This document shows positions 28,131-36,816 of a stretch of 37,290 nt of DNA, in pieces. The notes under the pieces were generated by a model that was not told the DNA's origin, made no database searches, and saw only the letters and a list, made by a program, of their open reading frames with translations. How positions within the stretch are numbered: the stretch's first letter is position 1; every line of letters starts with the position of its first letter. Made by a program: the position numbers and the translations under genes. The DNA comes from Candidatus Poribacteria bacterium (GTDB taxonomy: Bacteria > Poribacteria > WGA-4E > WGA-3G). The stretch covers positions 1 through 37,290 of the forward strand of contig VXZK01000370.1 of NCBI GenBank assembly GCA_009845545.1, in the 5' to 3' direction.

Positions 28131-28192
28131 CCTGCAAAGTCATAAAAACATCGGGGATACAATTCCATCCGACAAGTTGCCTACTGCTGCTC

Positions 28193-29815
28193 CTATACAA
28201 GGTTGTAAGGCATTTGACGAAAGGTAATGCCCAACTGTTTTAAGGTAGCTTCGGTGAGTTGGGTGCCACCACAATGGATGACCCTGCTACCATTATGAGG
28301 TGGTAAGTGATCTATGAGATCCTCGGTAAGGATGTCTTCACTGTTAAGCAGATAGACACCGACACCGTCCGCGCTTCCTAAAAAGGCACGTTTGTATCTT
28401 TCAGCAGCATTACAAGCACCATACGATGGGCTATCTCCCTCCACAAGGGATACTACAGTGTTTACCGCCATCGGGGTTCCCGTTTCCTTGAAAAAGAGTA
28501 ACTGCGCCATTTCACTAAACGGAATTTCCTGTTTTTCCAAGAAAGTTTCGCCTACGTGATAATAAGAAAATGTGCCTTCAGTGCCGAATACATGTTGTAG
28601 TCTACCCTTCTGCTCATAGGTATAGCCTTCACTGACACGTTCAAGACGGACAGCCGTAATTTCACGGGCTATTTTCGGCTCTACCTCAACCAAAATGAAA
28701 CGCCGACTACCGCCATCCTCACGGTTTTGTTCCATAACCGCGTGTGCCGTTGTTCCACTGCCAGCGAAGGAGTCAAGGATAATGGCATCTTTACTGCGTA
28801 GCAGTTCCAGCAAAAACTTAATAAATTTTACAGGCTTGGGTTGGGGGAAAACACCGCCTTCACCAAATATATTACGAAGTTCAGTTGTGCCTTCTTTGTT
28901 GAAACCTACGATTTCTGGTGAGAGGAATACGTCTGGTGGTTGTCCTTCTTGTACCTCAGAGAGGTAGCGTTTTGCCCGCGGTTCGTTCCCAGAGAAATCA
29001 ATGCGACCCTCGCGTTCCATCCTACGTAATGTATCTTGCGAATAACTTGGATAACGTCCTGAAGGCGGGGACCATTCAACGCCATTTTCAAAGGTGAATG
29101 TGTATGGTTCGTAATAGTTTCGTGCACTGAGTGGATCAAGTTTATATTTACCTCTACCATCGTTATCATCATGAGGATATTTCTTTGATTTATCAGTAAT
29201 GTAACGAATATATCGACTTTTGTCTTCACCAAACCATGATTTTTCTTTGGCATAAACCAAGGTGTAGTCAGCATTGTGATTAAAATCTTTACTGGAGTTA
29301 CGCACGGTGTGCATTGCTCTTCTTGTGAGAATTGCAAAAAAGTTCTTTTCTCCGAAAATCTCATCCATTAGCATTCGTAAATGATGCACTTCATTATCAT
29401 CAATTGAGATGAAAATCACACCATCCTCTCGAAGAAACTGATGAATGAGGCAGAGGCGAGGGTACATCATACAGAGCCATTTATCATGTCGGGAGAGATC
29501 TTCAGAGAGCTTGCCAACAGTTTTTCCGAGCCATTTCCGGATGGTTGGGTTGTTGACATTATCGTTGTAAATCCAATTTTCGTTGCCTGTATTATAAGGC
29601 GGATCAATGTAGATGCATTTGACCTTACCAGCATAATAAGGTAGGAGTGCTTTGAGGGCAAGAAGGTTATCGCCTTCGATGAGGAGATTACCGGTGCCGA
29701 TCGGTTCGTTCTCGACACCTAAAGAGCGATCAGGGTCGTGCGTGAGCGTGTGTATCGGTACCTCATCGTGGTGGTTGATGACGGCTTCTTTTCCGATCCA
29801 GTTTAGTGTTGGCAT
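28193..29815 (-). CDS. mod: Type III restriction-modification system DNA methyltransferase (Mod)
   Basis: 540 aa; NLLALKALLPYYAGKVKCIYIDPPYNTGNENWIYND (DPPY motif), DGVIFISIDDNEVHHLRMLMDEIFG, DSFAGSGTTAHAVM: beta-class N6-adenine MTase order. Confidence 0.93.
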   Translation of the reverse strand: MPTLNWIGKEAVINHHDEVPIHTLTHDPDRSLGVENEPIGTGNLLIEGDNLLALKALLPYYAGKVKCIYIDPPYNTGNENWIYNDNVNNPTIRKWLGKTVGKLSEDLSRHDKWLCMMYPRLCLIHQFLREDGVIFISIDDNEVHHLRMLMDEIFGEKNFFAILTRRAMHTVRNSSKDFNHNADYTLVYAKEKSWFGEDKSRYIRYITDKSKKYPHDDNDGRGKYKLDPLSARNYYEPYTFTFENGVEWSPPSGRYPSYSQDTLRRMEREGRIDFSGNEPRAKRYLSEVQEGQPPDVFLSPEIVGFNKEGTTELRNIFGEGGVFPQPKPVKFIKFLLELLRSKDAIILDSFAGSGTTAHAVMEQNREDGGSRRFILVEVEPKIAREITAVRLERVSEGYTYEQKGRLQHVFGTEGTFSYYHVGETFLEKQEIPFSEMAQLLFFKETGTPMAVNTVVSLVEGDSPSYGACNAAERYKRAFLGSADGVGVYLLNSEDILTEDLIDHLPPHNGSRVIHCGGTQLTEATLKQLGITFRQMPYNLV

Positions 29816-29865
29816 GTATGCCCAATCTCCAAGATTCCTTTTTCGATTATGTCATGACAAAACGA

Positions 29866-30090
29866 ATTAGTGCTTCCGCTTTGAGAGTTGATCTTCGCTG
29901 AGGTTATGTCGGAGAACCCCACACTTCCGCTTGTGAACTTTCATTGTCAAGTGCTTCAAGAACAACTGATGCTTTAAACTCAGCAATGAATCTTTTTCGC
30001 TTGGCCATCGGATACTCCTGTCACTGAGATTGTTATTATGTCACAATCTTGGTTGAGACGATGGCCCAAATTTCCGATGGCAGTACATAA
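29866..30090 (-). mobile_element. IS3-family-like left-end/orfA remnant
   Basis: Minus-strand ATG at 30008: MAKRKRFIAEFKASVVLEALDNESSQAEVWGSPT*, then after a frameshift RHNLSEDQLSKRKH*; matches the typical IS3-type OrfA N-terminus. Upstream TGTACTGCCATCGGAAATTTGGG may be the IS end. Boundaries approximate. Confidence 0.7.
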
Positions 30091-30172
30091 ACTGTAATGT
30101 TTAATAGCCTGGAATTTGGATTTCTAAGTTTTTATGAGGACTGTTGGAACATAAGCATTTGGTGAATTCCAT

Positions 30173-30649
30173 TCATAACACTGTTGTATGCCCAGGAGGG
30201 TTTGTGGGGAGCCAGATTCCCAGTTTTCTGTCAGGGATAAAATAAATGCCATCATGTTTGATAACTGGTACAACATCCATGTCCGCTTTGTTGGTTTCTA
30301 TGCCTACTGACCGGTCTTGGCGGCGAATTTCTGTATATTTTTTTGCCAATGTGTTATAGAGAAGGTCTATAACCTCTTCCGCTGCATCCTCACGAGTGTG
30401 ATTTGTCTCAACAATGATATCAACATCAGGACGTTCTGTCTCATCTTCCCTTTTTTGTGGTCGGATAGCCGTATCGCGCTTGTAAGACCCTGATAAAAAG
30501 GTGTCTTCATGGTATTCTTTGAAATCCTCTTCGTTTTTAAGAAAATCTCGTAGTGTGGTATGGGCAGAAGCGGCATCGTTTTTAGTTGTGGTGCTCGGTT
30601 CAATGTCACTTAGGAATTCAGTGAACCGAGCTTGTGGGATCGTTCGCAT
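30173..30649 (-). pseudogene. Truncated cGAS/DncV-like nucleotidyltransferase (CD-NTase, SMODS-type) fragment
   Basis: 158 aa; [14 protein letters not shown] (GS motif), RPDVDIIVE (DxD), ADMDVVPVI (third Asp), [19 protein letters not shown]; ends where such proteins normally continue; another frame continues WNSPNAYVPTVLIKT*. SD AAAGGAG precedes ATG. Confidence 0.75.
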
Positions 30650-30813
30650 GGTTATTCTCCTTTGTTAGAAGATCTTATGGAATGGGCGTTCTCGGGGCAA
30701 GGAGGTCCAAACTGAAATTTGTTTCTGGAGTGTTGTCTCACGCAAATCAATGCCTCTAAAGAGGATAAAGCATTGAGATAAGGCAAGATTAAATCACTTA
30801 ATTATTAATGCAA

Positions 30814-30842
30814 ATTATACGATATTTTTTATCGTTTGTCAA
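30814..30842 (-). promoter_or_regulatory. Full-consensus sigma70 promoter TTGACA-N17-TATAAT with palindromic spacer
   Basis: Minus strand: TTGACA (30837-30842), 17-nt spacer, TATAAT (30814-30819); ACGATA-N5-TATCGT palindrome at 30819-30835. Confidence 0.7.
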
Positions 30843-31175
30843 GTCTGTTTACCGTGTTATGCTGGGTTATTTAATTTTCGGTTTTCGTCAAGGAAGTCGA
30901 GATCCAGAGGTCACTCAGATAGGCTTTAATGTGACGTTTAAAGGGACGTTTAAAACGTCACTGTGACGTGCAGAATCCACGTGTGGCATCGGAATGTGAC
31001 GTAATTTCGTGTTTTTTGCGGAGTACGGATTCCCTCCCCATGCTTGGTTAACATAATTTACCTTGACAAATATATGATAACATTTTTGGCACAAAAAGTC
31101 AAGGTTATTTTTTGTTTCCGTACCTAAGGAATGAAAACTATAGTGAAGTTTAAAATTAATTGAACTCTGTGCACC

Positions 31176-31197
31176 GGCAAGGTTAGGAAACCTCGCC
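31176..31197. repeat. Intergenic hairpin GGCAAGGTT-AGGA-AACCTCGCC
   Basis: Direct read; arms AGGTT/AACCT and flanking GGC/GCC. Confidence 0.5.
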
Positions 31198-31269
31198 TGT
31201 TGGAGAGGAAAATGTGTTTTTATTTTCGTTTCATTGTAATAACGTAATAACGCAAGTTGCCACCTTTTT

Positions 31270-31296
31270 ATAGACATAGTACTCCGCTGGAGTGCT
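31270..31296 (+). repeat. ATAGACATA-tagged hairpin repeat, copy 1
   Basis: ATAGACAT followed by AGTACTCC-GCT-GGAGTGCT stem-loop (31278-31296). Confidence 0.55.
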
Positions 31297-31397
31297 GCGT
31301 TTTTCGCTCCGTTCTCCTATGAGCAAAACTCACAGAAAATAGACCTTCCCTTGAAAACTCAACATCAAATAGACAGAAACTATCCAAACTTTAGCAA

Positions 31398-32141
31398 TTA
31401 TTGACTTTTGCCCCTTGAAGTGTTTTCTGTTGAAGATTTTTGTCGTGTGGCATCGCAGTTGATTTCTTTTTTTTGTTTACGCTTCTCCGGTGGCACATAA
31501 TACGAAACAACCTTCATACCTTTCCGTCGGCATTCCTCTTGAACTTTTCGCAAATGCGCGGAGAGCTCTTCAACGGAGTTGAATTGGGCGTTGAATTCTT
31601 CTTTCATTCGATAGCATTCTTCAAGGATGGGGTCTGTATAGTTTTCAAAATCTTCTTCTTTCATCTGAAATTCCCCTATTAAATCTGTCGGTGTGCAGAT
31701 AGTTGTTGGTTTGAAACCTGCTTCTCTACAGACTTGATTGATATACTCACGTTTATTGGCATTCACAATATGCTTATGATTCCACGACGCGAGATATTCA
31801 ACCTGATGTACTGTAGCAATAGCGATATGTTCTGCATCAGACCGGAAATTTTGTGGTACTGCACCGGCATCAAGCAATTTCTGTGTGAGTATATCAGCTT
31901 CCGATAATATTTCCAATACCGTTAGATGCGATAATACTTCAAGCCGCCGCTGCACTGCCTCTGGATTACCCTGACTTACCTCGGCGAGAACTATTGGTGA
32001 AATCACAAATGCGAATCTATCCGTATAGTTCTCCCACAACTGCCGAGTTATCTGTTGCCAAGACGCTAACGTTGGATCGTTACTTGGTCTACCTACCAGA
32101 TAACTGATAACGGTGGTTTCAAGGTAGACCCTTGGTTTCAT
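31398..32141 (-). CDS. PIN-domain toxin fused to its downstream partner-like domain
   Basis: Natural start MKPRVYLETTVISYL (32141); ISPIVLAEVSQG, RSDAEHIAIATVHQVEYLASWN PIN motifs; C-terminal MKEEDFENYTDPILEECYRMKEEFNAQFNSVEELSAHLRKVQEECRRKGMKVVSYY resembles a separate small TA partner. ORF extends to 32159. Confidence 0.8.
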   Translation of the reverse strand: MKPRVYLETTVISYLVGRPSNDPTLASWQQITRQLWENYTDRFAFVISPIVLAEVSQGNPEAVQRRLEVLSHLTVLEILSEADILTQKLLDAGAVPQNFRSDAEHIAIATVHQVEYLASWNHKHIVNANKREYINQVCREAGFKPTTICTPTDLIGEFQMKEEDFENYTDPILEECYRMKEEFNAQFNSVEELSAHLRKVQEECRRKGMKVVSYYVPPEKRKQKKEINCDATRQKSSTENTSRGKSQ

Positions 32142-32196
32142 TTTTCTATAGTGTATCATGAAATATTGTCGGTTTCAAGGAAATAATTGATACAGT

Positions 32197-33486
32197 TTAG
32201 GTGGTCTCTGGCGCATCAAGCACGGCATCCAGTTGCTCCATCACTTTGTAGAACGCTTCAACATAATAGGACATCAACCCAAAATCGTTGGGCGGATTGA
32301 CATCAAAGACGTAGCAGTGGGAGTCAATGAATTCAACAGCTTTCGGATAGTCCTCAGTCTTGTATTCAACCGTCGAATTGTTGCATCGCCACGGGCAACC
32401 TGTACCGTAACCGACTTGATTCTGGAAAATCTCTTGCGATGGCACGGGTAACCGTTGCCATTGTCCCGTCGGGACACCTTCCGCGCGTAGGGCTTCCTGT
32501 AACTTCTCACGCAGGGTGCGTGCTGAAATGTCTAACCCCAACGCTTCCGGATTAAAACCGACGACGTAGTTGTAATATACCGGTTCACATCCCTCTGGTG
32601 TAAAAGGTGTTTCGATGCCATCAAGTTCGCTAAGATGCTTCGTGAGATAGTTGCAATTCTCGATACGCAGTGCGTTGTTCGCATCAAGTCGTTTGAGCTG
32701 GCTACGGATGAATGCCTGACTGAACATATCGCCGCGATACATCCATCCGAGCCCATACGCGTTGTATTCCTGCTCCTCACGTTCTCTGCCCGGCACGACG
32801 ATCTCCCCGAAATACTGTAACAACGCCGCGCGTTTATAAGTTTCCTCATCGTCTGTGGTGAATAGACCGCCTTGGCAACCGCTGCTGAGCGTTTTTGATG
32901 CCTGTGTACTATATCCTGCTGCATCACCGAAAGCACCACACAGTTTACCTTTATAGCGCGCCCCGTGCGCTTGCGCAACGTCCTCAATGACTTTTAAATT
33001 GTGCTTTTTAGCAATAGCAAGGATTGGGTCCATATCGGCAGGCATGCCGTGAATATGCACCGGCAAAATCGCTCGCGTTCTTTCGGTAATCTTTGCCTCA
33101 ATCTCATTTGGATCAATACAATAGGTCACCGGGTCGATATCCACAAAAACGGGGATAGCGTTGTGATGGAGCACAGCTGCCGCAGTTGCCCAGAAAGTGA
33201 AGGCGGGAATGATAACCTCGTCACCCGGTTCAATGCCGACCCCGGCGACGCAGAGGTGCAGCGCAGCGGTGCCGCTGTTAACAGGAATACAGTACTGAAC
33301 GCCCATGTATTCCGTCCATTCCTTGGCGAGCCCTTCGGATTGGACCCGTTGCTGTTCCGTAATTCTTTCGGATGCGATGACCTCGGCAATCGCGTCTCTG
33401 TCGGATTCGGTAACCTGTGGCCACGGTTGAATTAATCCATCTGGGATCGTCCGTTTGCCACCGTGTATTGCGAGTTTCCCTGCCAT
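32197..33486 (-). CDS. DegT/DnrJ/EryC1/StrS family PLP-dependent aminotransferase
   Basis: 429 aa; VNSGTAALHLCVAGVGIEPGDEVIIPAFTFWATAAAVLHHNAIPVFVDID; VIEDVAQAHGARYKGKLCGAFGDAAGYSTQASKTLSSGCQGG (PLP Lys). Confidence 0.92.
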   Translation of the reverse strand: MAGKLAIHGGKRTIPDGLIQPWPQVTESDRDAIAEVIASERITEQQRVQSEGLAKEWTEYMGVQYCIPVNSGTAALHLCVAGVGIEPGDEVIIPAFTFWATAAAVLHHNAIPVFVDIDPVTYCIDPNEIEAKITERTRAILPVHIHGMPADMDPILAIAKKHNLKVIEDVAQAHGARYKGKLCGAFGDAAGYSTQASKTLSSGCQGGLFTTDDEETYKRAALLQYFGEIVVPGREREEQEYNAYGLGWMYRGDMFSQAFIRSQLKRLDANNALRIENCNYLTKHLSELDGIETPFTPEGCEPVYYNYVVGFNPEALGLDISARTLREKLQEALRAEGVPTGQWQRLPVPSQEIFQNQVGYGTGCPWRCNNSTVEYKTEDYPKAVEFIDSHCYVFDVNPPNDFGLMSYYVEAFYKVMEQLDAVLDAPETT

Positions 33487-33546
33487 GAGCGTTCTCCTTA
33501 ACGCCCCAAAATGAGTGAGGCGTTTTTCACGCCGCTATGCAGTGCC

Positions 33547-35025
33547 TTATAGATGTGCTATCGCTCTTGGGATTCGCTTTAAAACCTCGTCTCTGCCGAG
33601 CAGGGCAACAATATCAAAGAGACTCGGTCCGAACGATGTCCCCGTCAGTGCAATCCGCAATGCCTGCATCGCTGCGACGCGTTTGATATCGTTCTCATCT
33701 GTGTATTTCCAAATTGTCGTTTCAATGGTTTCTACGTCAAACAAAGGGACTTCTTCCAAAATCTGTAAAAGGTTCGTCAGAATCTCGGCGGTTTTCTCTC
33801 TCTTTTCCTCTGAACCGCCCCACCATTTCTTAACCGCTTTCGGTTCATATTCAAATGCATCGGTAAAAAAATAACGGGTCTGTGGAATAATGTCTTGAAA
33901 TGTTGTGAGGCGTTCACCGACCGCTTCCACAATATTTTCCAACCAGTCGCGCTTCTCCGTTGAATCGATTAAGCCTTCTTCCTGCCAGAACGGGATCACT
34001 GCGTCTGTCCGTGCCGAAACGCTGAGTTGATTTATGTAATGGGAGTTGAGCCATTCAAGTTTCTTAATATCAAAGACGCTGCCGCTTTTGCCGACCCGTG
34101 CGAGATCGAACTTTTCTATGAGTTCATCAACGGAGAAAATCTCTTGTTTGTCATCATAGGACCAACCGAGTCGGACAACGAAGTTCAGCACCGCTTCAGG
34201 TAAATACCCCTGCTCACGGTAGCGGTTTACAGCAACGAGATCACCGTGATGGCGCTTGCTCATCTTTCTGCCACTACTATCCAGCACCAATGGAATATGT
34301 GCAAACTGTGGAACCTTCAAACCGAGGGCATTCGCAATTGCAATCTGCTTCGGTGTGTTATTGAGATGCTCTGTCCCCCGAATGACGTGTGTTATCTGCA
34401 GCTCCGCATCGTCGATAATTGAGGTGAGATTATAGTTCGGCATCCCGTTGGAACGGACAATTACTTCGTCCTCTAAGGTATCGGGATCGATACTGCGTGA
34501 ACCGAGCACGATGTCCTCAACAAGGATCGGTGTGTCAGGCATCTTTATGCGAACGGCAGGCTTTCTGCCCTCGGCAACAAAGCGTTCTACGTCTTCCGAT
34601 GTCAGGTGTCGGTGCCTTCCATCGTAGGAACGAGTTAGCTTATCGGCACGAGCCTGTGCGCGGATCTCTTCAAGTTCTTCAGGTGTGCAATAACAATGAT
34701 AGGCATTACCACTTTCAAGCAATTGCTCGACGTAACCCTCGTAGATGCTTTTTCGCTCCGATTGGACATACTGTTCATCCCAATGGATGCCCAACCATTT
34801 CAGCGCATCGTAAATCTCGTGCATGGATTCATCAGTGGAACGTGCCGTGTCCGTATCGTCGATTCGGAGGATGAATGTGCCGTTATGATGTTTGGCGAAT
34901 AGCCAATTGAACAGTGCTGTGCGTGCGCCACCGATGTGTAAGAAACCGGTAGGCGAGGGTGCCATCCGGACGCGGACCGTATCTGTCGCACCGGAAACCG
35001 ATGGCACGCTTGGTGTATCGTTCAT
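33547..35025 (-). CDS. gltX: Glutamyl-tRNA synthetase
   Basis: [27 protein letters not shown] (HIGH), [12 protein letters not shown] (KMSKS). ATG at 35025 overlaps the glnS TGA (ATGA); the ORF extends to 35052. Confidence 0.95.
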   Translation of the reverse strand: MNDTPSVPSVSGATDTVRVRMAPSPTGFLHIGGARTALFNWLFAKHHNGTFILRIDDTDTARSTDESMHEIYDALKWLGIHWDEQYVQSERKSIYEGYVEQLLESGNAYHCYCTPEELEEIRAQARADKLTRSYDGRHRHLTSEDVERFVAEGRKPAVRIKMPDTPILVEDIVLGSRSIDPDTLEDEVIVRSNGMPNYNLTSIIDDAELQITHVIRGTEHLNNTPKQIAIANALGLKVPQFAHIPLVLDSSGRKMSKRHHGDLVAVNRYREQGYLPEAVLNFVVRLGWSYDDKQEIFSVDELIEKFDLARVGKSGSVFDIKKLEWLNSHYINQLSVSARTDAVIPFWQEEGLIDSTEKRDWLENIVEAVGERLTTFQDIIPQTRYFFTDAFEYEPKAVKKWWGGSEEKREKTAEILTNLLQILEEVPLFDVETIETTIWKYTDENDIKRVAAMQALRIALTGTSFGPSLFDIVALLGRDEVLKRIPRAIAHL

Positions 35026-36737
35026 TTCTGCCCCTTCTGGATCTTTGCCCAAGTATCTCTCAGCGGTACTGTACGATTAAAAACCAATTTCTCCGGCGTT
35101 GTATCCGAGTCAACACAAAAATAGCCCATCCGAAGGAATTGATACCGACTTTCGGGTAGTGCATCACCGAGACTCGGTTCAACTTTGCAATTGTTTAGAA
35201 TCTCTAAGGAATCCGGATTCAGGAACTGTATCCAGTCTTCGCCTTCTGCCGCACTTTCCGGTTCACGTTCTGTAAACAGCGAATCGTAAAGTCTGACCTC
35301 AGCGTCAACGGCGTGCTCAGTAGAGACCCAATGCAATGTCCCCCTAACTCTGCGTCCATCTTCGGACCAGCCGCCACGTGTTTCTGGATCATAGGTGCAG
35401 TGTATCTCAACGATTTCACCGGTGCTTTCATCTTTAACGACGCGTTCGCATTGGACATAATAGGCGTGCTTCAGTCGTACCTCTCGTCCGGGTGCTAATC
35501 TGAAGAATTTTCGAGGCGGATCTTCCATAAAATCTTCACGTTCAATGTAAATTTCTCGTGAAAATGGTATTTTCCGTGTGCCTGCGTTCTCATCTTCGGG
35601 GTTATTTTCCGCGTCAAACATCTCGACTTGCCCCTCTGGGTAGTTATCGATAATCACCTTAACCGGATCGAGAACTGCCATGACGCGTGGGGCGCGACGG
35701 TTCAGATCATCTCGGATAGAATACTCAAGTTGCCCCATCTCAATGAGGTTATCAGCCTTTGAAACGCCGATGCGGTTACAAAAATCTCGGATAGATTCAG
35801 GCGTGTATCCACGGCGGCGCATCCCTGCAAGTGTCGGCATTCTCGGATCATCCCAACCACTGACGTGCCCACCTTCTACCAGCACCCGAAGTTTCCGTTT
35901 ACCCAGAACGGTATAGGTAAGATTCAGTCGTGCGAATTCAATCTGCCGAGGCCGATAAATCTCTAATGATTCTAAGAACCAGTCGTAGAGCGGACGGTGA
36001 TCCTCAAAATTCACATCACATAGTGAGTGCGTAATGCCTTCAATGGAATCGGATTGTCCGTGTGTAAAATCGTAGGTCGGATAGATGCACCAATCGTCGC
36101 CGTGGCGATAGTGATGGGCGCGCAGGACGCGGTACATCACAGGGTCACGCATATTTAGATTCGGGCTTGACATATCAATTTTTGCGCGAAGTGTGCGGGC
36201 ACCGTCTGGGAATTCGCCGTTACGCATCCCTTGGAACAACACTAAGTTTTCCTCAACCGATCGGTCACGGTAAGGGCTGTTTGTCCCAGGGGCGACTAAG
36301 GTGCCACGGTAAGTGCGCATTTCCTCCGGGGTCAGATCACAGACGTAGGCTTTTCCTTTTTCTATGAGCTTAACCGCATACGCATAAAGCGTCTCAAAAT
36401 AGTCAGAGGCGTGGTATTCGCGATCTTTCCAATCGAATCCGAGCCACCGGACATCTCGCTTAATCGCTTCTACGTATTCACTCTCTTCTGTGAGGGGGTT
36501 GCTGTCATCGAATCTTAAATTGTAAAGTCCGTCATAATCTTCGGCGATGCCGAAACTAATACAGATAGCCTTGGCGTGCCCGATATGGAGGTAACCACTC
36601 GGTTCTGGAGGGAATCGGGTATGCACCCGACTCTCATATCTATTTGTCTGGAGGTCTTTTTTAATCTCTTGACGGATGAAGTTTGTATCGGCAGTGCTGT
36701 TGATATCTTCTTTTAAAGGAGGATCTGAATGCTTCAT
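35022..36737 (-). CDS. glnS: Glutaminyl-tRNA synthetase
   Basis: 571 aa; [89 protein letters not shown]. Confidence 0.95.
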   Translation of the reverse strand: MKHSDPPLKEDINSTADTNFIRQEIKKDLQTNRYESRVHTRFPPEPSGYLHIGHAKAICISFGIAEDYDGLYNLRFDDSNPLTEESEYVEAIKRDVRWLGFDWKDREYHASDYFETLYAYAVKLIEKGKAYVCDLTPEEMRTYRGTLVAPGTNSPYRDRSVEENLVLFQGMRNGEFPDGARTLRAKIDMSSPNLNMRDPVMYRVLRAHHYRHGDDWCIYPTYDFTHGQSDSIEGITHSLCDVNFEDHRPLYDWFLESLEIYRPRQIEFARLNLTYTVLGKRKLRVLVEGGHVSGWDDPRMPTLAGMRRRGYTPESIRDFCNRIGVSKADNLIEMGQLEYSIRDDLNRRAPRVMAVLDPVKVIIDNYPEGQVEMFDAENNPEDENAGTRKIPFSREIYIEREDFMEDPPRKFFRLAPGREVRLKHAYYVQCERVVKDESTGEIVEIHCTYDPETRGGWSEDGRRVRGTLHWVSTEHAVDAEVRLYDSLFTEREPESAAEGEDWIQFLNPDSLEILNNCKVEPSLGDALPESRYQFLRMGYFCVDSDTTPEKLVFNRTVPLRDTWAKIQKGQK

Positions 36738-36791
36738 ATTTTATACCGTATTAACCATATGTGTCCTATTTTGGGCGTGTTACAGAGACCG

Positions 36792-36816
36792 CCGCTCTTG
36801 GGAGCGGTATGTCTAT
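36792..36816 (-). repeat. ATAGACATA-tagged hairpin repeat, copy 2 (inverted)
   Basis: Minus strand ATAGACATA followed by CCGCTC-CCAA-GAGCGG; parallels 31270-31296. Confidence 0.55.

Noticed and set aside
30915-31277. 120-aa minus-strand ORF
   Set aside because: Covers the TGACGT cluster and hairpin repeats; composition unlike a protein, no SD.
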